A stretch of DNA of 64,000 bases from Hydractinia symbiolongicarpus (Eukaryota > Cnidaria > Hydrozoa > Anthoathecata > Hydractiniidae), in contig NC_079883.1 in the NCBI RefSeq assembly GCF_029227915.1, positions 28,770,001-28,834,000 on the forward strand, given 5' to 3'. A model generated the notes under the pieces. It was given only the letters and a program-made list of their open reading frames with translations, was not told where the DNA came from and searched no databases. The first letter of the stretch is position 1. The number at the start of each line of letters is the position of its first letter. Shown in pieces: positions 1 to 12,200 of the stretch. A program made the translations under genes and the position numbers.

Positions 1-294
1 AAATATCCGGAGGAAATTAGAGAAAGTAAACTTGGTCTGGAACCTTGAAAAGATTTAACTATCTACGATTTTTGGGTCCTGAGTCATGTGTTAAAATTTT
101 TTTGGGATAATCTTCCGATACAAAAAAACAAAAGGGTTCATTTAATTTTATTTACTCTAAATCCGTTTTTTAATTTAACCTAAATCTTACCAAATAATTT
201 ATAACTGATAACAATCAAGCAGGCGAGAAATTTCTTGCTTACTTGATTTTTGTTCTGTTACGTAATCGTAAAATCAATTTTTCTGTTTCTACAG

Positions 295-3200
295 AATCGT
301 GAAAATAAGCTCAGGATTTTGGTCCAAGAAAACGCAACAGATATCTTAAAAAATCAGGTAGCTCTTTGATATCATTCTATTGTTTCTCTTTGATTAATGG
401 GATAGACTATGAAGTCATTGTGTCCGTGTTGCTTGTGATGACATAAGTAAGGCACGGAATTTTGTCAAGTATATTATTGGTAGTAATAATTGAAAATAAA
501 TTTGCAGATATCCTCTCCTACTTTGTTTTAAAAGTAAATAATATATGAATTGAAAAACAACAGAAAAACAAAATGCAAAAGATTTTCTTTTTTTGTAGAC
601 GAAAAGCATGAATGAATCTTTAGCAAGGCAAGCAGTTGCCACAAGCGGTCTCTTGGAAAAGGTAACAGTATTAAATACTACTATTTCGTGGATTAAAATA
701 AAAATAAAAAGGGCAATATGTTCCATAATTTTGGAAAATTTTATCCCAAAAAGGAACAGACTGATTCTTATGTCTTGTTTTTGAGGGCTAATTTCTCGAC
801 TAATATTGTAATTGAACAATTTCTACCAGACATTTTTACATTATTGCTCTACCAGCAACTATTGCGCTTTTTAATTGGATAAGAACATTTTCACTTCACG
901 ATTTTGAATACGTTTCAGAATATTTACACTCACTCTTGAACAGGAAAAAAGAGAAAAAATTTTGAGAAAAAAATTTGAAATTTTTAATGTGCCTACTCAG
1001 AACGTTTTCAGATCGATTTTTTTCGAGCAGAATGTTGCGTGGAATCAGCCCTTTACATTTTCGTTTTGTTCTCTTCTCATATAAAACAAAATAAACATTG
1101 GCGTTTATATCTATTATTTTATAATAACGACTTTTTACCTTGGCTTGACGATTTAAAAATCTATTGGAAAATTCAGAAATAAAAAAAGTAAAAACAAACC
1201 CATAGGTATTAATTTTGTTTTCTTCGCCATAGTAAAATGTACTCTTTGTTGTAGACGGAAACTATGAATGAAACATTAGCGAGACAAATCGTAGCCACAA
1301 GCGATTTATTGGAGAAGGTAAACTTCCTTCTTATGCCTTTTATGCACTCATTCAAAGAACCTAAAATGTGTTTCTAGTCAAATGAGGTACAACAAAAATA
1401 TTTTACAGAAATTATTGCGAATGTAGGAAGAACGTTTTATCTTTTAGTGTGTTGACAATTTGAACACAACATTTTTTTGCAACAAAACAACATAAATACT
1501 CTAAAAAAAACAGGTATATGAAAAGCAATTCTGTTACCTTACTAACAAACGAAGAACAAAAAGTCGGTTCTCCAGGCTCCTTGTTAAAAAATAAAATTGG
1601 TTTACCCTACATTTTATGATGTATGTATTAAAGTTAGTAAATAAAAAAACTAAACTGTTACTGCAATATTTACAATTTCAAGATGTTTACCATGTTGGAC
1701 TTATCGAAAATATGTTAACGAGTTAAATCGAGTTAACTAGAACATCTCTTTCTTCTCAATCGGCCTTTTTTCGTGAAAATTTACATTTTTATGAGAATGT
1801 CTAACAAATTATCATTAGCTAATATGGTAATGATAATTTGTCACGAACTTTCAGTCTTTGGAGTTTGTTTTGTCTCAAAAATACACGAGCAGAATTACTA
1901 ATTCTAGACTCACAGTATCTTATAAGCTATGAAGGAATTCAGGCCGAGTTCTTAACACGTTCTTAATTTTAGACGGCTGTAAGAACGACAGCCTAAATCA
2001 CGAACATTTAATTTTGTCTATGTAACCGCTGAATACAAGTTTTTAGCGGTTACATAGACATAGACGTAATCATGGATAATACTTCAGTCAGCGTGTCAAA
2101 TTTTTGTCAATACTCTCTAGTGAGACACAAGGTTTTGGTTTTTCGTTGAGAACAATAGACATACGCACTCATCCCTGTAGGTTTGAACATGTAATCAACT
2201 GGTCACAGAAGTCAAAGCAATTTATCCAGAAAGCAAAATATTTGCTTAAAATTGGTGGAGAATTTTTTTAAAAAAGGGTTGTTCAAAGATTAACTTCAAT
2301 TCCATTTACATTTTTTTCCAAAAAAAGGAATTACAATAATAACCGCTTTTAGTTAATAAACAGGCCATACGGTATGTATGGCCTGTTTGTTAACTACAAG
2401 AGTGTATTTGCATGTATCAAAATCCACTAATCTGTCCTGAAATTTTGTAAGCTTTGGCAAGTCATCTATAGAAACAATTCTGAATTTTAAATTTTCGCAG
2501 ATTTGATGTCGTTATTGACAAAAATGCTGACATAAGCAATTTTTAGACCATATTGTTATTTTAGGTACGGATAAACATGTAGCTTTCATGTCCAACGCAT
2601 AACAACTGTAGAAATTACAAAGGAGGGGGGAAGGGCGAATCATCCCAGCTTCCTCAACGTTGAGAAAGCTACAATTAACTCAGCAGGAATAGAGTTAAAC
2701 TTTAGAAATTTACTTAATAGTATAAAAATAATAACAACATATATAAAAAATAGTTGAACCTAAGGCTGACTATAAATCTTTATTACTATTTCATTGTAGG
2801 CTGAAAACATTAGTGAGACACTGAACAAACAGATAAATATGGCGAAGGATTTACAAAAACAGGTAATTAGAATATATAGCAATGTTACAAAAATGAACTA
2901 ATGGAATAAACTATCTTTTAAACATTAAAGCCTAAAGGGTTTAGACGCTTTCTTTGTAAATATTGCTATGTGAAGTTACTATAGTCGGTTTAGAGGTGTC
3001 CCTCTGTACTGTATTTTCAAAGTATTTGACGTGACGACTAATGGCCCGACACGGAAGACGTTGGAGAGACCTCAACAACTTATTGTTGTATTTTATTGAA
3101 TGGTGTATTAGTGAATGGAAAAAATTCACTGAATTTATAAATCAATACAGAAATATTTAAATAAATTAGATAATAGTCTATATTATAATATCCGTATACG

Positions 3201-6200
3201 TCTGTCCGTCTGTCTCTCTGTCACGCAAAATGGTAGCTTAGCTGCGCAAGTAGCGAGACGCACGCAATGCAACATACAAAGCTAACCCGTGTATTTTTCC
3301 ACGGGCTAACGACTAGTGTGATTGATTTACTTTTCAGACAACATATCTCAATGAAACAGTAATAAAGACACTAAATGCAACATACACTTTAGCCGAAAAA
3401 GTAAGCATGTGTTTTTTTATATTAGTTTTTTTTGTTATATTAGTTAAAAGAAATGCGTGATCGTGAATAGAGAAGTATATATGAAATGCTTAAATTGTAT
3501 TTAAGTTGTCATCGCGAGAAAGAAACTATACGACTTACTTCATCTTTTAAAAAATTGGTTTCTTTTTACATTTGCTAGGGAGAAGATATGGATAAAAAAA
3601 TTGCTAAACAACAAAACACAACGGTTCACATTGAACGCAAGGTTTGCTTAAGTTGCAATATTTTTCGAAATTTTAAAAAAAAATTAAATAAAGCACACCT
3701 TTATGTCGATGTTAAATGTTGAAGAATCTTAAATCAATTATTTGTTGGTAAATTTGTATCCCTTTATTTTGATATAAACTCACTGTTAATATATATTTAA
3801 TTATTTGGCCTGAAATAATAATTACTTACCTGCTTCTAATCTGGGTCACAGTCATTTATGTACTGATAATTTGTGCAAGTTACTAGTAAGAGCAGGGGCG
3901 TGAACCAATCTAATAAGTAGTTACTGCGATGTAAGAGCAGCTACTGCGATATTCTGCATTTTATCAAAAGAATCGCATCATCAAGTCTTGTTGGTAAATC
4001 TCATATTTCATTGAACGTAAATTTAGACAAATAACCTACTCGTAGATGCTGAACAAATCAAAAGCGAGGCAAATATTTTAGAAAATAAGGTAATTTTGGT
4101 ACATAAGTTGCATTCTTTCAGTTGTATTCGCTTGCTTTACATTCTTGATTTATGCTTTATGTTTAGGTGAAATATATAAACAATTCGTTGAGCGACTTAA
4201 CACTGACTTCAGGTAAGAATAATCACACAATCATATAGTAAGAACAATGTGCGAAAAGTACAAAATGGAAGTGGATAAAAATAAAAAGAAAAACTACATA
4301 TACGACGATCCCAGTTTTTCATTTCTTTATACTAAAGTTTGCATTTTTATATTTAATAATGAAATTTATTTCTACATATTTTTCAGGTAAACTGATTTCA
4401 GAAATGCGACAGCATAAAGAAAATGTAGGTATACTTTTAAGTGCAAAATCTGTTTATAGGAGCAATTCTTCATCATTGTCAAGTTGTTTTAGTGGCCATC
4501 CGAATTTGTTTCTTTAATTTGAAAAATCTTATAACGAAATCGTATTGTAGCGATACTCTTTGCAATAAATTTAAAAGCTGCAATCATAGAAAAAGCTTGG
4601 TCGACTGTTAAGTTTGTCTCACAACAACTTGCGAGACAAACCAGCTTACCCTACATCAAGACATTGGTGTTTACTACGCAAGATGTTTATAAATTCACAA
4701 CCAAACAACCAAGTTCCTTAGTCCTGCACGTGGTGAATATTAGCAAACTTTTGACAACATATAGAGATAAAATACATATGAAATTTTGGATTCCGGGATG
4801 GCTGATATAGAAAAAGATGTGGTGATAATCTTTCATATTCGATTGGGTCAACATATTTTGTCTATGGTTGTGGCATGAAAGTTCGCATAAAAAAAACATA
4901 CTGTAAATATTGGATGTTAAAACCAAAGTCTGCTTTCAACTTAAAAGATAAATTGAAAACATTAATACGCACAGTCAATTAATTAAATCTGGAAGAATGA
5001 TTTCATAATAATATAAAAATTAAAAATATATTTTTAAAAATATATATAAACATTTTTGGACTAAATTCATTACCAAATCATTATCCCATTATACTCAATC
5101 TACGGGTGAGGCAATATAGCATTCTTATACTAATTTTCGTTCTTTTCGCAGAATAATTCACTGCAACGTGTTTTCTATTTTAGACAATATAATTCAGGAT
5201 TTTAATATGCACGTATGTTTCATCGTTTTATAGTTTACGAATATGACGCTACTATGAAAGGTGTTAAATATTAGGTTTTACATGTTATTCTCATATTTGC
5301 ACCTCACTAGCGCGTACATAAAAAAAGGCTGCTTTATAAGCAGGGTTTATCAAAGTTTGTAAAGAGAACAACCCTGTCTCGTTAACACGCGCGATTTATA
5401 CTAATAAAATGACTGTGACCCATAAATGTTTTAAACCAGACCAATTTGATATGAAATAACCTATGTACTCTCTATTTGTATTACCATGTTTCTTTTATAC
5501 AGATAATCTCGGTTAACAGAACACTAAATGAATTATCTTCAAAAACAGGTAGAGAATATTTAATTATCATAAAAAATATTGCGTTAAATATTTCTATTGA
5601 CACTTGTGCTAGCCTTATAATTTTAATTCGTGAAGTTAATACTACATTTTTGTCCATAATCTTAAGCAATGGCTTTTGAATGTCAAAATTTATTAAGTAA
5701 TCATGAATTTTATATTTGAGACAGATTGACAAAAAAGGAAAAATGTCCTAGCAAGCAAGCAGAAGAATAAACAAGTCTGAACAAATAGGCACACACACTA
5801 ACAAATAAAAATGCTATTTTTTTTTAGATAATAATACCGTTGTCATAAGCAGACAATTAGTTCAGGCAAGTAATGTTGATAATTTATCTGCAAAACTGGA
5901 AACACAATATTTTTTCTTGCGTTTTTGATAAAAACTAGTGAGATTCCTCTGTTTTTCTTTAATCCCATATAGGGAGGGTATTTTGGTTTTCATTTTAAGG
6001 GGGGAGTGGTAATTTACAACTCTCATTAAATTTAAGCAAGGACAAGGCTATGGTTATGAAACTTGGAAAACAAACTAAACAATATCAAAGTTGTTATTTT
6101 TTACTGACGCCATCATTTTCTCAACCAAACAGCTTTTTAAATTTTCCTTATTTTCATCTTTTCACTTCATATTTGCTTAATACTTGTCTAATTTTAAAAA

Positions 6201-9200
6201 CAAGCCCGGAAAAAACGTATGTAAAAGCAAAAATCTCAATTTTGCTTTAGTAATAAGAAAGAAAATTTTCAGCTTTACGTAATAGAAAAAGCAGTAAAGG
6301 GAACAAAACTACCAGCCTAACGCTCATCTAGAAAATTGATTCTCACAGGGAAACTTTTAAGTTTTTTCAGAATATATAAAATAAAAAAAAATTGGTTCTT
6401 CCTAGATTGATACTTTGAAAGATAATCAAACCAGAGCAATCAATATTACAAGTATGTATAAAATCAATGTTTCAATATACAAGTTCAAATCATAATTTAA
6501 AAAACGTTATTTAGCTTCAATCATATACTTCAAGATAAATAAAGGGACATTCTAAAGGTATCAATGTATTTTGTTGATAGCTTGTTCATTTGTTTGTTTT
6601 AAGATAGCCTTGCTGGTGAGATAGCGAATCAGAGAAACCAAGTATGTACATTTTTTCTTCCACCCTTGCTAATCATTTGTTTATTAATTTTTTATTTTTT
6701 TTTTAGTATTTATTCTAAAACGAACTAAATATCTGAGAGGAGAAGTTCGTCAAAAATTACTAGGCAGTGTAAACAACAAGTCGTGAAAAACGGCCGACTT
6801 TTTGACAAAAATCTTCGAATATGAAAGTCAATATGTTTAGACATTGAAACAGATAGAACAGTTAGCTCGTATAGTAGATAGATAGTTATTATTACAGACG
6901 GTCCCAAGATCGCGCTGTAATGTTTATTATTCCACCTTGAAAAGCAAATAATTTCTGTAATAACTCAGAATCAAATCATTACAAAAGATAACAATTCATC
7001 CATAGCAATGCTGTTATTTTAAAATTTTTAAAAATGTAATCGATTGTTATATAATAGATGGAATATTAATATTGTCGATATACTTTTTCAACTTATGCGT
7101 CGATTCGTCGCACAAGTTGAGATGCAAAAAAGAAAGGAAATTTTATCCAGTAAAAATTCTGTCGGAAAGAATAAATTTTCAAACAGACTATATTCTTCTA
7201 TGACAATTAGTTCGTCCCACCATAAGCTATTACCATGGATTTACTAATGGAGTAAATTTTCCATCTAGATTATCATATTGCAAACAAGACAAAGTAACCA
7301 TATCAGTAACATGGGTCAGTTCAATTTTAATTCTCTTTAGTCAGATTTTTCTGACGGAGGAACATCATTCACTCATGTTTTTTTCGTTTTTTTTCGCTAT
7401 TTTCTTCGTTCTTCTAATTTGTCTTGTTACTTTTTTCTTCTTCTTTTTAGGGATTAAAATCGTCAGCATTGATTCAGATGTAAGTCGATTATTTGATTGT
7501 TTTTCTTTTCTAGGCATTCATTTTTTGTGTGTATAATTTTAGAATTTGCTATACACCATTTTACTTACATAAGCTTTGACTGCTATGGGAAACATATGAG
7601 TCACACATTTTTTCAGAATCCATTTTAAAGAACATTCGAAAAACAAAGGAAAATCTATTTCAAGAAATTTTTTAGGAATACTGAAAACAAGATCTCTTAA
7701 ATGCACCTTAACAATTTAAACTTTCAAAGCTTATTTAAAGTTAGGCAATACATTTAACATAACAAGCCCATTATTTTTTTTGAAATTATTTACTCAGGAT
7801 AGCCTCTTCAGTTCCTAATAATACTGCTATCAAAGAGGGTCCTGTGCATTTAAAGCTCCCATTTAAGCAACAAAAGTCGTCCAACCAAGCAAGCAGCAAG
7901 CGCTTAACTAGAGAACTGTGTAAGATATCAATTCTCATACTGAGCGCTAAGCAGAATGGATAGATTCACACTTTGATAGTCTTGATTCGAACTCAAGACC
8001 TCCCGCACTGGTGGCGAACCCTCTACCACAAGGCTACCAGTCGGTAAACAATGGATAAGAAACATTAAAGCTAAAGCCTCTTTGACTTATAAGATAAATG
8101 TATTTTTATTGTTCATAGATAAATGCCATAAAGGTAAATCAGGCTACCTTGACAAGAAACACTCGTAAGTTCTTTGTTTTTTCTCTTTCTCATTCTTCGT
8201 GTTTATGAAATTGGTCCTGGTTTTGCAGAAAATTTTAAAAGCATAGTGATTTTATTTCTTGTCTTATGTAAAGAATGCTCATTTTTTTATAAGTTTTTAT
8301 ATGCTCCCTTGTCTGTTGCAATTTTGATACGTTTTTACATTTCTTAATTAAAGTATAATATTGAAGGTTTGAATGTTAGAAAGAGCTCAAATACGTTTTG
8401 TTCCTTGCAACAAGCACCATCATTTCAGTTAATTTTTACTCCTATTTATGCGCAATAATTTTCTTTAAATTTAATTTCCTATCCGGCATGACTTTCAATT
8501 TCCATGTGATAGACATTCATGCTATAAATTGCCGAACAGTAGGTAGTTAGCTTTGATGTAGGTTATATTATAACAACCGCTGCAAGTTACATTCTCCATA
8601 TATAAAATTCCCACAGTTTTAATAATTTTTATCATTTTACCTCAAAGAGGCATCTATCAGGATAATAAAGGTAGCGCTGTTTAGTAGCTGTAACTGCAAC
8701 GTAGCGGGTTAAACCTTCCTCTGTGTATTGCACGACGTGTTTAGCTATTCTAAACAACGAATTATTGTGTTTTTCTATCAATTAGTTCTGCGTTTAATTT
8801 ATAGAACAAATTTCAACAGATCTCAACGCCGAAAAATTAAAGGTAACAATTTTTCTTGTCTTCTTCTGTTACTTGAACTTTTTCATCACTTCGAGATTTA
8901 CATTTTTAATTTACTTGCTATTGGTTTCAGCTGCGTAAAGTCCAAAGTGAAGTTTAAAATTAATAACATTGGATATACAACCATAATTTGAGATAGCAGA
9001 AGTTCCCTCTACCTTTCTCTGGTAATACTTGATAAATATGTGCTTCTTTATTTTTAGGTAAATGCCGTACAAACAAAACAAGCCACATTGACCAGAACCA
9101 CTCGTAAGTTTTATGAACATAATTATAGGAGATGCAAAAATTCAACCTTTGGATATACAAAGCAATCAAGAACAATTTTTAAATTGTTAGGAAATTATTG

Positions 9201-12200
9201 AGCCCTAATATTTATCAAAACTTACAAATTTTGATTTTGTTGCTCAGCCGTTTGATTTTAGGTACTCAAAAGAAAAATTTTTAGAATATGTTCTTGTTAA
9301 TAGGAAAACAATTTCCTGTGCTCTGTTTGGGCAATCCTTAATAACGGGTTAGGGGTGGTGCAGGGGATTATATCCTCCATGCCCACAGTTTTATTTTTAT
9401 CATTTCACCTGAAAAAAGAAACTATCAGGATAACTTTCTAAAACAAGGTGTTCCAAGCATAGTAGCACTATGTTTGGTATCAGGAACTGCAAGACTGGAA
9501 GCTGAACTTCACTATATATATTGTACGACGTACCTAGCCATTCGTATGTTTCTTTAATCAGTTATTTTTGCGTTTAATTTATAGAACAAATTTCAACAGA
9601 TCTCAACGCAGAGAAGTCAAAGGTAAACACATCTTCTACTTCTGTCTGTTGTTACTACTTTTTCATAAGTTCGAGATTTACGTTTTTAAGACATCTACTT
9701 TAATATTTTTATTAGTTAATCCAATTTAATACTGATCTGAACTCAGAAAAGTCGAAGGTAAAATGTACAATTGATAACAAACGTAATTTTAGAGAGATAA
9801 ATATTTTCTGCCTTTTTTCTTTTTAGTGGTTAATAAAGTTGCGCCTTTTTCATTCTTAGATAAATGCACTACAAACAAAACAGACCACATTGAGCAGAAA
9901 TACTCGTAAGTCATTTGTTACATTAACAAACAACCAAGAAGTGTTGTAATTATCTCATGATAATGCGTCCAAAAGAATAGGTTTGTTGTCTTTAGTTGTG
10001 AAGAAATTAATAAGCGCCAAAATATATTATAACCAGTTATAATGTTGTTAATTAAAAGAATCCATGACAACTATGTTTTTCGTAATAGAAAAAAAAATTG
10101 TCAATGATTAGCTTTGTTCCTTCTGAGCTATAAGAGAGTGATTGCATTCGCTCTTTCTAAAATTTCCGCATTGGTGTTCATTGAGTATGAAACTTTCCGC
10201 AAACGTTGTCCAAATCTAAAGTGACAAATTTCATAAACTGTTAGCATTTTCGGTAATTACGTCATTACATTTAAAATGAGATTTAAGATTTGATTTGAGA
10301 TTTCAGACAAGACTTATACCTTAAGTTGATAAATTTTAGATAATATAGATATTTTCATGTCATATCATGAAGATAATATCTATATCACACTATTCAATTC
10401 ATTGGCTGAACAGACAAGTGGTAATATTTTTGGAGTTGATAAATTTTCTCGAGGTCTATAAAAATGCATTTCGCGAAGATTAATTTTCGCGAATCAGTAA
10501 TGTTGTGATATTTATGACTTTTTTCGCGAATGGATAATTTCAATGTTTCCTGCGAGAAATTATAATTGTGAATTTGAGATTAGATAGCTTTCAATTGAAC
10601 TTGCCATATAGAAGAGGGTGTCTAAAAAAAAGTAGAGAAGAAAAAATGAAAATATGTTTTGGTTTTCCCAAAGTTAATTTTAAGTAATCAAGTTCTTTCT
10701 AGCAATTGAATTTTCCGAAAATTTTTACAAAAGGACGAAAGGGACGAAGTTGGCAAAAATTAATCAGCTTAAAGGAGTAGTCCCTCAAAAAATTAAAAAA
10801 AAAATGATTTCATTTTATTTTATCGGAAATGTTTTATTTATTACTATAAAAACTTTTTTTTTTTTAAAAAAAGTTTTTTCCCCCTTTATTCAACCCTTTT
10901 TATAATCCTGTTTAAATAGCCGTGAGGTCATAGTTGGCGAATGAATTTTTTTTGTGTTAAGACAATTCAGCAAATAGAATGATATTCTAGGGAATCCAAG
11001 ATCTATTTTCTTTTCTCTAATTATAATCACATATTATATATTATATATTTTTTGTGTTTATTCTTCCGAGTAAGGGACATAGACACCACCCTCTTCAGGG
11101 AAAACTTGTCTTATTTTCCACACAACACGCAACGAAATAATTATCGGCGATTGCCTTTTCGAAGTCGTTAGAAAACGAACCAAATGAATTTCTTGTAAGC
11201 AGCACACCGAAAATATTTGTTTGTAGGGGTGGCTTGCAGAAATTCCCCTCTCGTCTCGTGTAAGAATATTAAACCGTTTTCTAAGATAACTTTTACGAGA
11301 CAACGTTGCTTGAAATCCCCATTCTCAGTTATACATTTTATTCCTAAAACAATAACAACAGTAATTTTTATGTGCCTATAAAAAGCTCATTAAAGGTTTC
11401 CATCTCATTATCACCGTCCTCATCTTTTCCAAAATTGTTTTCTTCTTCAATAATATCATACTCTAATTCTTCTTCGCTGTGTCTGTGTTCATATATGTGG
11501 TCTGAGTACCAAGCTTTTTTTCTCTCTCTCTCTCGAAACTAACATCGCCAAGTATGGCGTCGCAGCAGAAGGTTCTTAATAAAAAGACGATCTATGCGCA
11601 TTGATTAAAAGATCAATAAACAATTTTTCGAAAAAAGAACAAATACTTTATACTAATTGAATAGTGTAGAATCCAAAGAACAAATAAAAAATAAATAAAA
11701 CCACTCCTTGATTGAAATTTAACGACTTCAATACGAGAAACAAATAATGTTTATTAAAAAGTGCCAAATCATATTTAAAAAAACTAATCCTCACTTTAAC
11801 TCAACTCGAAAAAATGGTTTCCATGGAAACTCTACATCACATTTGATGTGACCTTGCTTTATTTTAAGATATTTCAGAGTAACCGCTTGTTGGCTAAATT
11901 CTATAATTGCTTTATTCATTTTTCAATTAGTTATTTTTTACTTTAATTTTCTAGAACAAATCTCTACAGATCTTAAAGCAGAGAAATCAAAGGTAAACTT
12001 TTGAATATCTATTACTGCTTTTTCCTGCCACTGCAGTCTGGTTTATGATGGGTTTTTTTGGGTTATTTTTACAAAGTGCCTAACGAATTTTATGCAACCA
12101 GTAGACTGGAAAACTTTTATTTTTGCAGAAATGCAGACCAGTTCAGTAACTTAAGCATGCGCTATGCACAGTTTTTGCGATGTTCGAACTTTAAAACAAT

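Larger units (their letters stand above)
295..4089 (+). repeat. Seven-exon block of the lectin stalk, each exon 63 nt (21 residues)
   Basis: Seven consecutive phase-0 exons (295-357, 599-661, 1255-1317, 2800-2862, 3338-3400, 3579-3641, 4027-4089) are each exactly 63 nt. Exons 2 and 3 are close copies: both contain LARQ, then VATS, and end LLEK. Hydrophobic residues recur near positions 4, 8, 12 and 18-19 of each 21-residue unit, which fits three heptads but is not a strong coiled-coil pattern. Six of the seven units contain an N-X-S/T sequon (for example NAT, NES, NET, NIS, NTT). The block looks like repeated tandem exon duplication building an extended extracellular stalk. The first unit may be preceded by more copies left of the window. 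Confidence 0.85.

Noticed and set aside
5184-5212. 29-nt candidate lectin exon with TTTTAG acceptor and GTATGT donor
   Set aside because: It needs an incoming phase 1 while the preceding exon ends in phase 0, and 29 nt fits neither size class. The same applies to 7451-7479.
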